From Mytilus edulis (Eukaryota; Mollusca; Bivalvia; Mytilida; Mytilidae): a stretch of 64,000 nt of DNA. Positions 10,886 through 23,747 of the stretch are shown here, in pieces. The DNA is taken from positions 55,069,232 through 55,133,231 of the forward strand of contig NC_092349.1 of NCBI RefSeq assembly GCF_963676685.1. The letters are read 5' to 3'. Below the pieces are notes generated by a model. That model saw only the letters and a list, made by a program, of their open reading frames with translations. It was not told the origin of the DNA and did no database searches. A program made the translations under genes and the position numbers. The number at the start of each line of letters is the position of its first letter. Position 1 is the stretch's first letter.

Positions 10886-11376
10886 ATTCAATGACATATG
10901 TCTGTGACACTAGTTTGCTAGATACCAAATATTGAGTTAAATGTAAACCTATACTTTTTCATAGTATGCTAACTCTTTCGTTAACTCAACAAACTTGTAT
11001 TAGTCATTTTTATGATATGCTGTTCTATAACGGTCCTGGAACCGGAGTTTATCTAATGCATACTTACGACTACACATATTATGTGAACCTGTTGCAAGTC
11101 AAAAGACTAATAAACACAGTTGCCGTAGGTTGCTGTCTTCCATATCTGTTTTTCTTTTATGGTTTTGTCATATATCAGTGTGTTGATTTATTTATGACAA
11201 TTCATATTTTGTCATTCCGGGACCTTTAATAACTAACTATACAGTTTGAATTTGAAAACTGTTTAAGGCACTTTGTGTCCTATAAACATGATGATAACAT
11301 TTGCTTTAAAATCTTGTCTTGATAGCAATTATACCGCATCGTAATTTTTATTTAAGATAGGTGCCTTACACTTCTG

Positions 11377-13175
11377 CTGGTATTAAAAAGATAATCGTAA
11401 CTGGAATCACGATTATCCCAATATGCATGGCGACGGCAGATATAGGTAAAATCTTTACAGTCATTTTTCTCAAATGTAGCATGTTTTGTCAATAGTTACT
11501 CAGCTGCAAGGTTTTTCCATACAATTACATCGTATTTAAATCTTAACGTTGCACTGGAATTGTCTAAGTGCTTTGAAAATTGCCGTTGAAAAATTCGGGA
11601 TGATAATCGTAACTCGGAAAAAAGATAATCGTGATTATGGTATTAAAAAATGAGAAGATAATCGTAACTGGATAGTGTTTTATTGATAATGACACTAAAA
11701 ACGTATATATGATAGCACATGATGAAATCATGGTGATAAATAAATCACGTTTTAACATCTTATGACATTTCTTTTTGTGCATATATTATTAATAGTTCTA
11801 ATGAAAACAGCTACATACTATTATATCATAAAATTTGAAGGTTAAACAAGCTTCAATAAATTTGGAAATGGGAAAAACACAAACTATGTTAAAATACAGA
11901 AAACTCCAAGAACTAGGAATGTCACAAAATATGGGAACGAGCGAAGAGGCAATTTTAAAGGAAGTTATGATATATGGCAATAATTTTCGGGCAAAATGCA
12001 TGTGTCACCCTACATCAGATTTGTGATTAAGACTGTTAAAAACATTGAGATTTATCCTGAATAAAATATATTGTTTTAAATCATTTGTTGCAGGTGGCTA
12101 TATGTGCTATTTGCCCCCAACCCCCGGGAAGCATGCAACTAACCCTTGTTATTTGTTTCGCACGAATAAAATTGAAAAAATACAAAATGTCCAATATACT
12201 TGTTGGTAGGTGACCGTTTTGTAGTGGTGGACATTTTTACATGTATTATCTCCCCACAATCCCTATATTGCAATAGTAACAAGAATGATTCTATTCATCA
12301 AAGCACGTACTAAGCTGTATACTGATATTTTTTTCATAATTTTCAAACCAGATACTGAAGGAGATTTGAACCGTTTCGTAGTGGACATTAACATAAATAC
12401 GGTATCACTCTGGTCCATATGATGTGCTATTTTTTTTTTCAACAATTAAACTGCCGTTATAAAAGCATAACTTCTTTTGTAAGACCCTTATGTTTATATA
12501 TCTTGCAAACATTGAGAATGAATGTTGAATAGGGCGTCTAGGGACATGCTATTTTTGGTTATTTTGAATCATTAAGGAATCAATAGCTTATTAGTCCCTT
12601 TAAAAATAGTATGTTTCTTTGCTTAAATTTGTTAAATCTAATTCCATGTACTGACTACACAAACACTCACTTGTAAAGATGAAACACATTTTTTTTAAAG
12701 TGGCTGGGACAAAAAATCACGGTTTTGTTGAAAAACGCCCATAAATCGAGATATATAAGTAAATTTGTCTTAGATATAAACCTGTAAGTTTCTTCATTTA
12801 CTTTTATTTTCCGTTAATGACGTCATCAATTAGCTGGACATTTGAATTTTAACACACAAAATACCATTGAAATGCTGAAAGACACATTTATTATTTTTCA
12901 GTTACTATTATCTGATAAAGAAATTACGATTATCAAACACGAAAAATTCCATAGATTTACGATTATCAACGGCAATTTTCAAAGCGCTTAGACAATTCAA
13001 GTGCACCGTTACGATTCAAATATGATGTAATGGTATAGAAAAACCTTGAAGCTGATTATCTATTGACAAAAACATGATAAATTTAAGAAAAATGACTGTA
13101 AAGATTTTACCTATATCTGCCGTCGCCATATTGGGATAATCGTAATTTTAGTTACGACTATCTCTTTAATACCAG
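11377..13175. mobile_element. 1.8 kb element with ~250 bp inverted repeats
   Basis: The left arm, about 11377-11640, starts 'ctggtattaaaaagataatc'. It recurs inverted at about 12905-13175, ending 'ctctttaataccag'. Matching blocks in order include the 'cgacggcagatataggtaaa' region, the 'caaggtttttccatac' region and the 'caattttcaaagc' region. The motif GATAATCGTAA, or its complement, occurs repeatedly in both arms (11390, 11411, 11600, 11622, 11651; 12926, 12958, 13135, 13150). The central ~1.2 kb has no recognisable gene. No clear target duplication was seen, so the superfamily is undetermined. Confidence 0.7.
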
Positions 13176-13755
13176 TGACTTAAACGCTAGGAAAAAATGA
13201 ATAAAAATAGCATGTCATTATTAAATCAGCTCGTCGAGTCTGGAACTAACATCATTTAAAAGTTAAGGAACCGTCTTGCATATATCGATATTACACTAGT
13301 TGTTTCGACATATCAGCACAGAAAAGAAACGAACAAGACAACTTATACTGCATGGACTAGTCTAACATGTGTATGTACACTGATGCACATCTTTCATGTA
13401 TATTTTCAGTGTTGGACTTTCAGGATGTGGAGAGTAGGATCCAACATGGCCGATTTCTCTTTACCAAAATAAAGATATCAACAATGCTTTTAATTTTGAT
13501 TGACTTATCAAATCGCCACTTAAACAAGACAGAAACGTCACTTAAAGATATCTTCCCAGAAATAAAAATAGAAAGGAGAGATACAATGGTATCACTGAGA
13601 ATAAATAAATCTATAAAAAGAAAACATGTACATGATATATCACCAAGGCTACACTTTAGCATTGTCTAATCGACAAACATGACAAATCGGTTTTTTTTTA
13701 TGTTGAAGATTCACAACAAAGGAGCAAGCACTTACTATCGGTTTTTCGATCCACA
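13176..13755. other. Intergenic, nothing recognised
   Basis: Two overlapping open frames on opposite strands cover 13367-13669. Neither has domain character or credible splice context. Confidence 0.5.
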
Positions 13756-13756
13756 T

Positions 13757-13980
13757 GATATAGATATAAGAAGATTGGTATTATTGCCAATGAGACAACT
13801 CTCCATCCAATTAATAATTTATAAAAGTAAACCATTATAGATCAAAGTAAGGTCTTCAACACGGAGCATCGGCTTACACTGAACAGCACACTATAAAGGG
13901 CCCAACAATGACTATTGTTAAACCATTCTAAACAGAAAACCAACGATCTAATATATATATTAAAACTAGAAACACTTATA
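13757..13980 (+). repeat. Mussel interspersed repeat, 'CAATGAGACAACTCTCC' family
   Basis: This copy has the characteristic order: 'aagaagattggtatta', 'gccaatgagacaactctcc', 'aaagtaaaccattata', 'ggtcttcaacacggagc', 'tataaagggccc', 'accattc.aac'. Recognised from familiarity with mussel sequences. Confidence 0.75.
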
Positions 13981-14264
13981 GCCCAGGAGCCAGTACTTCG
14001 GTACTGGCATGAAAATACGGATTTTTTTGTGTTATTTAAATTTAGTTACAAAATGTTAGAAAAAACGATAAATTAAGGAATGTATCTCCCTCATACAAAG
14101 CTCTGATTTCTTTCACGGATTTGACTATACTTTTTGGACCTTTTTTTATTATAGCTCTTCATCATTTATATAAGCTTTGGATTGCAAATATTTTGGCCAC
14201 GAGATCACTGAAGAGACATGTATTGTCGAAATGTGCATCTGGTGCAGAACAAATTGATACCTTT

Positions 14265-14345
14265 AAGGTTATTATAAACCGCACCAACAGACGACAACCA
14301 CTGAACATCAGGTTCCTGACGTAGGACAAGTGCATACATGTTTCC
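14265..14345 (+). repeat. Downstream fragment of the same mussel repeat
   Basis: 'gacgacaaccactgaacatc' followed by 'aggttcctgacgtaggacaa' is the usual downstream part of the 13757 family, separated here from its first half. Confidence 0.5.
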
Positions 14346-14587
14346 ATAACCATTAATCTTGTATCGTTTGGGAGTGATAAGCTTGGTCTTTACAATTTTA
14401 ACAGACAGCCATTAACTTGTCAAGTTACATTTGTATATTGGGTTGGGAGTAGCACATCGTGTTATGCAATCAGCGGAATTCAATTATTTGGCTTGTTCAT
14501 ATAAACTTGTCATTGAGTAGATAAGTCATCGTTCTGTCATAAAAAGCCGAGTGCTAAATTGCATTTGTCTAACTAGGCGGGGCATGA

Positions 14588-14945
14588 TATTGAATATAAT
14601 GAAGATGTGGTATGATTGCTAATGAGATAACTCTCCGCTAGAGACCAAATAACACAGAAATTAACACTTATAGTTCACCGTACGGCCTTCAATAATGTAC
14701 AGCGCCAATACCGAATAGTCAAATATAAAAGGCCCCGAAATTGTAAAACAATTCAAACAGCAAAACTAACGGCCACATTTATATAAAAAAAAATAACGAA
14801 AAACAAATATGTAACACATCAACAAACGACATGCAACAAATTACAGGCCCCTGACTTGTAACAGGCACATGCACACATAATGTGGCGGGGTGAAACATGT
14901 TAGTGGGACTCTCCTAACCTGGGACAGTGGTGTAACACTGTAACA
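14588..14945 (+). repeat. Mussel interspersed repeat, longer copy
   Basis: It starts 'gaagatgtggtatgattgct' and runs through 'gagataactctccg', 'cggccttcaataatgtacag' and the 'aaacgacatgcaac...cctgacttgtaacaggcaca' end. It shares family structure with 13757-13980 and 37079-37230. Confidence 0.75.
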
Positions 14946-15192
14946 AACTTCAGTTAATTATTTATATGATTTATTTTACACCTAGGACTATATTTTATGT
15001 TATCTCTTATTTTCACTAACACCGGTAATCTAGTCAAGCAGACCGTGTTTATCACGTGATTACGCACCTATTGAAATTTAACAGGTGAGTCTCAAATCAG
15101 TCGGCACATGATCATTGAGAGTAGCACACGTTTGTGCAGTTGGGTTTGTGGTTTAGATAGCAATTTGGACATTATAATTGTCAGGACAGGAC

Positions 15193-15227
15193 ATGGATGT
15201 CCAAAGGCTAATTGAAACAACACTCAG
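15193..15227 (+). CDS. Possible first coding exon, unidentified
   Basis: An ATG at 15193 opens MDVQRLIETTL and runs into a perfect donor CAG|GTAAGT at 15228, leaving two bases (phase 2). It follows a stretch slightly richer in GC than its neighbours. No partner exon with entry phase 2 was found downstream, so this could equally be part of a repeat leader. Confidence 0.25.
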
Positions 15228-18200
15228 GTAAGTTATTGTACTTATATTTTATGGTACATTGAGGTCAATTTGCTGTCGAGATGATATTTCTTGCTCGCGG
15301 TCCAAATGTACGGATAATTGCCATATTATTCATATTTATAGATAACGTAAGTAATTTTTGGGTTCAATTATTATTTTGCAGGGGTTTTTAGGCCCGGTTT
15401 TAGTGTGCGTTGGCACGTTGCTAATTGTCGACTGGTCGGAGATAATGGTGTCGATGAATTAATGGTGTCGGGGTTAAAAATGGTAACAACTCGGTGATAT
15501 ATTGGTTGGAGTTACAACGCATGGAGGCGGTGATAAATTTATAGTCCGTTTCTATTTATTTGGAGCAAAAAGTCCGTAAAATTATATACATTTTTAGTTG
15601 AGAAATCGAGAAGTCCGTGCAGTATTTATGCAGTTTAAAGCAGTTATAGTTTGTTATTCAGCATTATATTTATTCATACAAATTTAGTGTTCTCTTCAAT
15701 CAATTTAGAAGCAACCAGATATATGTGAAAATTAGTTAATTCGTCCGTTTAATTATAAAGAGAAATTTAAAGGGGAACAACCCAGTTCATCATTTACATC
15801 TACAGTACGTACAACGAGGAACGTATCCGGGCAGTGTGCGGAAAGTGTGCAGGCCGAAATTTGTTTGATTTATGTTTATTTCATGACATTTTGTTTTGTT
15901 CCGTGTGTGTTTATTTAGTTACATTTGTGTTCTCATTTCATATTACATTTTTGTTGAATTTACTTTATTTTGTTTTGTTAATTAAATTTATATTTTAATT
16001 TGGTTTTGTATGACATTGGCCACCTGACAATTCCCAAAGAACTTACTTCGTTACAAACACTACAACATAAGAACGAACTATAAAAATCCGTTGAAAGAGG
16101 TTCTTTTTCAGTATTATATTTTGAATACTTTTTGTGTAGATCTCTGTACCTCCCCCTTCAAAATAAATTACATGAACAATTTTTGTTGAATCCATTATCA
16201 GGATATATATGATGTACTAACCAAGTGTTTTTACAAATAACCACATCCACGAAATATAGAAATAAGACTTTGAAGCGGAAATTTGTTCTAGACCGTCACA
16301 TATAGCCATTTAAGACAATTCACGTGCGTAAATCGTATGGCTACACGAATAGCCTTTCATTACTTTAAAACATACTTTACGTGTATTTAAGTCTGGTGAT
16401 ATGAAGGTTGATATAAGTCTACGTTACGGTGTACCAAAATAAATATTAGGGTATTTTCGGTGACTCTGTCGTACTGGAAGCCACAATTGTCCCCGGACGT
16501 AAGCACTAATTTCCAAATCGATCTAATTCCAATAAAGCATTAGCAAAACGTCAAAGAGATGAAATTCATTTGAAGGCCCATCTAAAACATTGAAATAATC
16601 AATTACAAAGGGTCATGAAAGAGGTTTACTGTGTGATTGGCATTGGAAGCCTATTCTCAGCCTTTTCCTCTACTGTTGGATGCCTATTTCCAGTTTTCAG
16701 TTATTTTTGATGAGACAAATTGTCGTTGGTTCTACGCATTTAAGGCTTTCCTAACACATACTTTTGATTTTGTGTGCGACATGTGGCAGTCATTTCTCAA
16801 ATTTTAGCATATAGATTCCACAACTGCAACAAGCGTGTTACGATATTTATCCACTCGAGACAGTTAAATTTTATTGAAGAAATATCGTAACACATGAGTT
16901 ATAGTGGTGAATTCTGTTTCTCTAATGATTTTTATCCTTTCTTTTCAAAGATTTATGTGACGTCATGAGGCATGACCGCCTTTTTTCATGACTTCACAAT
17001 AGGAAAACTCATACGAAACCAAGAAAAATTAACGTCACAATAAAATTGTGACCAATCATTTGCCGAGAACAGATTTTTCACTAGAGAAGCGAAATAGTTT
17101 TCTCACCGATCAAGAAATGTGAAAGTAGCGCAAAATTTAGGGAAAGTCATTTCTCACATTTTGAAAATTGTAGATAGTCTTGGTAAAAGATCATGTCATT
17201 ACTCCATGAGACACTAACTTACTTTGAATTCCTTTCCATAAATGGAATGCTAGCGAAATTTATAGTATCTTATTGCCTGGAAAATGTCTTCGGAACTTTT
17301 TAACCTCGTTGCACCATATGATATTTTACGGGAGATACAGAACCATCTAATTGCGAACCGTATTGTGGGAAACGGCACAGTGGTTTGAAAAAATGCATAA
17401 GAACGGTTTCCTCATATACATGTCTAGAAAAGTCTTTCTTGTGAAAACATTAGTAGCCTTTTCAACTTCGTATTATCTTCCAAATGAATTTTGCTAGATT
17501 AATATATTACATGTAGGAATATGAATAATTGTTCAGCTTTTTACACTGAGAACCGGTATATATTTGTGTAACTGACAAGCATATGCATATTCATCAATAT
17601 TTTTAAAAGTACTAGCATGTCACCATTTCTACTATAAATGAACTATAATTCAATCTTATTCATGTATATACTACCAAAATTGATGATATGGCAGTGCCTG
17701 GATTTCTTTTCCAAACTGGAAAGGAATTTATACAATACTCGGATTATTTCGTTCAACATAAGTTTCTGAATATCTCTTCCTTACGCTAGCGCTGTATTCA
17801 CTTTCCGTCTGACATAAATGACATTTTTGGAACTGTATTAAGGAAGCTCGCTACTCAGTTTCAAAATAACAAGCGTTTTATAACACTAGTATATATTGAT
17901 AGAGGTTTAATAAACAAGATAAAGGAACCAAAAAGTGAAATATATATATATATATAGGTCAATATGCTTATTTTCGAGATAAGAAAATTTTAATTGATTT
18001 TTCATAGCTCTATCATTGACAAGTTAAAGTTCTAAAAAACTATTAGAAAATATCAAATTTAATAGATGCCTTATAATTATAAGCAAGAAAATTGGCGGTC
18101 AATGTGCAAAATTGTTTAAGGCATAAAAACCGGAGTATTCCGAAAATCTGACAAAAATCCCAAAACATGGCAAGCTTACATCCTTAACATTAGGAGAACA

Positions 18201-18424
18201 GAGACAGATTGAAAATGCCCTCATGGCATTAAAAATGTCGCCGTAAATGAAAAAACAACTTGTAAATTTGAACCTGAATTTTTAGCACTTTACAAAATTT
18301 CTGAAAACATAAAGCCTACAATGTACCTGGTAAAAACATTTGACCGAACACACATGTTTTGCAGTTTAACCATCTTTTGCTGTAAGACTGATTTCTTCAT
18401 CGTGTTACCGTTGTATATGAAGAG
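15228..18424. other. Long gene-poor stretch
   Basis: T-rich DNA at 15880-16010, a TA microsatellite at 17938-17957, and a CRE-like TGACGTCA near 16959. No exon was supported. The short frame at 17284-17388 is discussed among the rejected items. Confidence 0.5.
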
Positions 18425-18432
18425 GGAAAATA

Positions 18433-18618
18433 TCAATTGATACCACCATTAGAACATGTACCATCTGTTGGAAGCCATACACAGTGACATGGGACATCCT
18501 GGGAGATATCAAACATCACTGGGCAAGGATATTTTTTACTGGCATTATAAATTGCACCAATGCAAAATATACAGACACGAATAGAGGAATGTGGAAGATG
18601 CGTCCGTAGGAAATCACC
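18433..18618 (-). CDS. Possible Cys-rich terminal exon, unidentified
   Basis: On the minus strand a frame ends at TGA 18433-18435 with RVCIFCIG, KKYPCPVMFD, VPCHCVWLP and GTCSNGG: six Cys in about 45 residues, two as CxxC/CxC pairs. A possible acceptor, 'gattggtag', lies just upstream (about 18619-18627). The Cys spacing suggests a small extracellular module, but no family was recognised. No partner exons were found and no poly(A) signal is close. Confidence 0.35.
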   Translation of the reverse strand, partial: GDFLRTHLPHSSIRVCIFCIGAIYNASKKYPCPVMFDISQDVPCHCVWLPTDGTCSNGGIN

Positions 18619-18799
18619 TACCAATCAACGTGGAAACCATGTCAACGATATGGGACTTAATGTGCATGGACTTCCTTTCCCTTGAACCATCGAAGGGAAG
18701 CTATCGACACTATAAGTCATCACGGATCACTTCACTATATTTGCTGAGGCAGTTAGAACCACGAACCAGCTAGCCAATACAGTACGAGTTTTATTACAA

Positions 18800-19107
18800 T
18801 TTTATTTTACACATAATTTATAAATCATAGTTAATAATTCTGGACTCATTCAGTATAATCATGGTAATATCAAAACAAATTACCGAGTCAATGTTTACGT
18901 AAAATCTCTAAACAATTATAGCGAAAAATAATGGTATAAATAAAAAGTTTTTGCATAAAGCATACGCATGCCACACATGTCTATTCAAATTTTTTTTTGG
19001 TTATAATTATACGATATTTGATTTTGTACTCCTATAAAACATGAGGAAATTAACATGCGGTTACGTAACAGGAAGCAGTGAAGAACTAATGCAAATTCCT
19101 AATAGTA
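18800..19107. other. Intergenic, nothing recognised
   Basis: AT-rich, no repeats with a partner in the window and no exon candidate. Confidence 0.4.
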
Positions 19108-19272
19108 ATGCAAAACATAATTGCAAGTGAAAATCATTTTACACAGACTTACTTCAAGGATGTAGAAAAACTGTCTGACAGAGCAAAGGCTTACTATACT
19201 AAAGCAAAATATGGGGGGAAAAGGAGAATGTCAGACCACATTACAAGACTTGTCACTTTGTATCCTGTTTAA
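19108..19272 (+). CDS. Small open frame, unidentified
   Basis: A 54-codon frame starting MQNIIASENHFTQ and containing YFKDVEKLSDRAKAYYTKAK, then KRRMSDHITRLV, closes with TAA at 19270-19272. Its codon composition is more protein-like than the surroundings and the centre would form a basic amphipathic helix. No flanking splice sites or homologue could be named, so chance is a real alternative. Confidence 0.25.
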   Translation: MQNIIASENHFTQTYFKDVEKLSDRAKAYYTKAKYGGKRRMSDHITRLVTLYPV

Positions 19273-20720
19273 ATACCTAATATGGAAATCTATTAACTCA
19301 ATGACAAAAATAAATTACTAAGAGTGCAGATACAGCACAAACAAACACCCGTTACAAAGAAAAGCATGATATATCTGTTGCATTTTTTTTTTTAGTAAAA
19401 CTGAGTTCCAATTTACATACATTTTTGAAAAGGATAATTCACAGTGTAGATACTATTCTGTACGCTATCCAGAAGTCGCGATTTTCGAAGCGAGAACTTT
19501 TTGGATCACATTTTAAATTAGAAGGGTATACTGAATTAAACGGTAAGTTGATCGTCTGTACATTGCTTAATGATTAATTTAGCCGACATCGATATTCTCA
19601 AATGGTTTAGAATTAAATTCCGCACATTCATTATTCGTATCTTTGCCTTAATCAAGAAATGTTCAAGTGCATCACTAAGAAAAATCAGTCGGCGAACCTA
19701 AAAACAATCTTTTTACCCTATTAGTGTACAAATTAACGTAAAAACCAGACTTAATTAACTAAATGAAGAATATTTCAAGTGGTGGTAAAAGTTTCAACCA
19801 GATCTTTGAAGCCAGAAATAAGAAAATTACACTTGTTTGAATTTCTCACTGTACGATCAGTCTCGCTTGTATATTTTTAAACTGTATGATCAGTCTTTAT
19901 GTCACTGTATTCTAGTGGTGATTTCAAAGCTATTTACGATACATTAGAAGGTGGCATTTTTCTCAATAACACAAATATATTTCAACACATTCACATCCTG
20001 AAAACTTATGAATCATTTTCCAGCTTAATAGGGTGTACTCGACTTACTACATTAAGTATAAGGATGTTTAAATGTTGCTAAAATAAGAGGAAGGTTTGAT
20101 GTATACCAGTATATAAGTTTCAGAAATGTCCTCCGTTATACTTAAAATTGTACAAACACACATATTTAGTTGTTATATAAACATGCATGTATTTACACAC
20201 ATTCGAGGCCGTACTGTAGCCTATAATTGATCACAGTTACTTCACTTTGTTTAAGATGTAAAGCTGTCTCTTTGAGTATTTGGTATTTCGGTTGATACGA
20301 AAGGATACAAGTTATTACATTATACCGGGAGGCTGTGTAAAAATGAACAAGGTGAACTCAACAACAGAAATATTGAGGTAAAACGCATTACTTAGGAAAG
20401 TGATCCATTAAACACTAGATGCTTGGTAAAATCTTTCAAAATGTTTTCTTTAATTCCACGTTATTGAAGGTTTTACTGCAAGTGTCTGGCCTCAGACCAC
20501 AATTATTATTCTCCTTTGTTACAATGCTTCTTTTGGTAAAAAACAAATCAAATTAAAAATTTGCACCGTTTCAAACATGAAATAAATGTAACTGCTTATA
20601 TATATGGACCATTATTAGTCTAATAAAATATGCTTCTAGGACAATCCTATCAGTGCTTTTTCTTTTGAGAGCCTTATTTACATGCCAATGGTACGATATG
20701 AATCATGTATAAATGACTAA
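19273..20720. other. Intergenic, nothing recognised
   Basis: AT-rich DNA without supported exons. The frame at 19899-20081 has no domain character. Confidence 0.5.
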
Positions 20721-20737
20721 GACCGACTAAGGCTTAT

Positions 20738-20870
20738 TTGAGGGGTGGTCGAAGGGGTCCTGATCCCGAAATCCCGAAATCGAAAAATATATTCCCGGAT
20801 CCCGTAAGGATCAATCCCCAAATCCCGAGCTTAAAAACACCGATCCCGACGCCTCGAAAAAGGTCCTGCC
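20738..20870. repeat. 'GATCCCGAAATCCCG' interspersed repeat
   Basis: 'cctgatcccgaaatcccg' and later 'ggatcccg', 'aatcccgagc', 'gatcccgac' form short internal repeats of a 'atcccg' word. A degenerate relative is at 29320-29410. The open frame across it reflects this repetition. Confidence 0.5.
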
Positions 20871-20939
20871 TGCCTCTAATCTCTACCTTACTTTCATTTG
20901 TGACAAATCACTATTTTCCCTTTCAACAATAAATTGTTA

Positions 20940-21150
20940 TGCCCCATTTATGGGCATTATGTTTTCTAATCTGTGCATCCGTCCGTTCGTTCGTTCGGTT
21001 ATCCGTCCGTCCATCTGTCCCGCTTCCGGTTAAAGTTTTTGGTCGAGGTAGTTTTAGATGACGTTGAGCATGTTTCACTGATTTTAATATATATGTCCGT
21101 CCGTCTGTCCCGCTTCCGGTTAAAGTTTTTGGTCGAGGTAGTTTTAGCTG
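20940..21150. repeat. 'CATTTATGGGCATTAT' repeat with (CGTC)-type microsatellite and internal duplication
   Basis: It begins 'ccccatttatgggcattatg' and runs into CCGTCCGTTCGTTCG. 'ctgtcccgcttccggttaaa' plus 'gtttttggtcgaggtagttt' occurs twice (about 21016-21056 and 21107-21147). A fuller copy is at 23748-24000. Confidence 0.7.
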
Positions 21151-22310
21151 TCAAGTTGAGCATGTTTTACTAATATTTTAATATATATGCAAGTGGTATG
21201 ACCCCTTAAATAGTAAACATACAAAAAAATCAGTAGAGAGAATACAGAGAGGCTCTATATATTAAAGTAGTATAATCGTAGTTTACATATAATAGATAAA
21301 CGCGAAAAATAATTGTCCTCTATAAGGAGGTATAATAATTGTGATTCTTGCGATCTAAAAACACCATGATATGGAGAACGCTCTGAATGGCTTATTTATT
21401 TTTCATTTTTGTTATCCATTTTTCGATTGGTTTGTACTTGTGTCACATGTTTTACTTTTTTTTAATATATATGCAACTGGTATGACCCCTTAAGGTAGAT
21501 TCATGGTATACCGCCATCTTGGATTGAACAATCACAGTAAAAAATCGGTCTATTTATTTGCCTAAATCTGCAAATTTGAAGACAGATTTGCAATTTATTG
21601 GTTAGACTGTTTAATAATATAACGAAAACTTGGCAATTTATTGTATAATCCAAAATATTTAAACAAATATAATTTTTCTTGCTTTTAGAATCATTTTTTT
21701 CAAACGAGCCATTTAAGGGAAGATAACTCTTTTAGTAAAAAATTTATACTGGACAGATAGGGATTTTTTTTCTTTTTACTTGTAGCAAGAAAACAAGTTC
21801 GGTGACACCATCTTTTCTTTTTATTTTCTTAAAACATATTACAAAACCTATCTTTTCACATTTTTTTTCAAAATTCTATCTCATAGATTTTTTTTTATGC
21901 ACACAAATGTGTTTTCCCATGAACAATCTAACCAAATTTAGGCAATTTTCAACGACTCATAGCTTGAAAAATAGCACGGTGACCCCTCCTTTTTATTATA
22001 TATTTGAAAAGAGCATATTAAAATCTTCACTCTGGCTAAGTATAAGAAAATTCTGTCTCAAAAAATATTTACTTATGATCTACCTTAAATAGTAAACATT
22101 CAAAGAAAACAGTAGAAAGAATACAGAGAGTCTCTATATATTCAAGTAGTGTAATCGTAGTTTACATGTAGATAGACGCGAAAAATAATTGTTCTCTATA
22201 AAGAGATATAATAGTTGTGGTTCTTGCGATCTAAACACCATGATATGGGAGAACGCTCTGATTGGCTTATTTATTTTTCATTTTTGTTATCTTTAATACC
22301 ATTGGTTGTA
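21150..22310. repeat. Tandem duplication, second copy interrupted by a MITE
   Basis: 21158-21420 is repeated, about 85-90 percent alike, at 21450-21493 plus 22085-22295. Shared blocks include 'atatatatgcaa.tggtatg', 'agaatacagagag.ctctat', 'cgcgaaaaataattgt' and 'cttatttatttttcattttt'. Only the second copy holds the 591 bp insertion at its TTAA. Confidence 0.9.
21494..22084. mobile_element. 591 bp MITE with TTAA duplication
   Basis: TTAA lies at 21490-21493 and again at 22085-22088. The ends are 'ggtagattcatggtatacc' on the left and 'tatgatctacc' on the right, a short inverted repeat. The neighbouring duplicate at 21200-21206 shows the uninterrupted site 'gaccccTTAAatagtaaac', proving the boundaries. 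TTAA targets are typical of piggyBac-type elements. No transposase is present. Confidence 0.9.
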
Positions 22311-22339
22311 TTTGTGCATGTTTCAAACCGGAAGTCTTA

Positions 22340-22693
22340 TCTATGACTAAAAGTCAGTCCGATGACGGAATCATATCCGGATTCCTTTTTGTCGTTTTTC
22401 TCCCAAAATAACTCAATCTGAATAATCATAAGAATGGAATGATTATGTTTATTTTCACATAGCCTGGGTCGTTGCTTACACTTGGGACAACATTCTTATA
22501 TAACGATTCATGAATCCTAAAAAAAACAAGATAATATAGGGTATGTAATGTAAATTTACCAAACTTCTGGAAATATAAACGGAAGAGGAAGTTGTCTATG
22601 AATAAAAGCCGGAGTGATGACGGACACATATCCGGACTTCTTTTTTTCCGTTTTTCTCCCAAAATAACCAAAACTGAATAATCATAAGAATGG
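22340..22693. repeat. Two direct copies of a ~100 bp unit
   Basis: 22340-22436 and 22590-22693 share 'tctatga.taaaag.c.g', 'catatccgga', 'gtttttctcccaaaataac' and 'gaataatcataagaatgga', about 255 bp apart. Confidence 0.75.
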
Positions 22694-23747
22694 ATGACAA
22701 ATGCGACTATGCATGGTACCTATAGGACATATAGTCACAATGATCAATTTATTTTCGAAGGAGGAGAAGCGACACCCAAAATGAGGTCTTCTCGTTTAAT
22801 AGTATAGATAAGAGTCCGTTAGGAAGTATTACAAGAGAATGTTAGCAAAGGATTAGAGCCGCCATCTGACAATAATTATATAAAAGAGGAAAATGGGTTG
22901 ACCGTTCGAAAGAATTATCGAAATGAAAGCGAAAACAAAAAATTTCAAAATGATTACAATACAATGACAATAAAATGTGCTAAATTCAATGAAAAATGTT
23001 GTCTTTTCAAATATCGAAAGAGATACGATTTTTAAATTTGAACTACGTGTGAATTAAAATTGTTGGTTCATCACTGTTACTATTTATACAAATAATTAAT
23101 GTATATTTAAATTGCTATGGATCATAAATCTTTTTCCTAGTTGAACTCACTTTCCTGAAGGCAATATTTTGCTACAGTAAATTTGGCCCTTTGTTTGTGA
23201 TTCAATACTAAGAAGTTCAACATGTTTTGTTTCGTGGTTCACTATTAGACATTTGCGGAAACTAGGTCTATACCTAGGATTACACTTTAGACTTACGATT
23301 ACAGGTGACTAAAACAAAGGGTCATCTCAAAATACACCAAAAAAACACAATACAGATACAAAATAGCAAATGGTGTTTTCTATAAAAAAAAAAAAAAAAA
23401 AAGAAGAAAAGATGTAAGCAACACGTTAACATTTCATGTTTCTGAAGCGCTTTTCTGGATTTACTATCAGGACCGCACAAAGCCGAATATTTGAAGACAA
23501 GGATGATCAAGGATTTAGATGTATGATATATATATTATCAGCTGGAGCAATAAACTTTCCCCGCGAAACAGGATACTTTTAAAGGAATGGTTAGTATACG
23601 AAAACTAGCAAAAATATTGTTCAGAGGATACTCAACAAACTATTTAATTTGAAAAATTAATGTTGGTGTCGTTTTTGTTATGCACGATTACAACTTTGTA
23701 TCCGCAACTGTTGCCTTGCCGACTTAAGTAGATTCTGATTTGTATGC

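Noticed and set aside
15100-16150. LTR of a retrotransposon
   Set aside because: No paired terminal copy, primer-binding site or polyprotein was found in the window.
17284-17388. 34-residue frame MSSELFNLVAPYDILREIQN...
   Set aside because: Protein-like composition, but too short and with no splice partner or known relative.
22827-23036. Stop-free stretch of ~70 codons on the plus strand
   Set aside because: No start, no convincing splice sites, and low-complexity Asn/Lys-rich composition expected by chance in AT-rich DNA.
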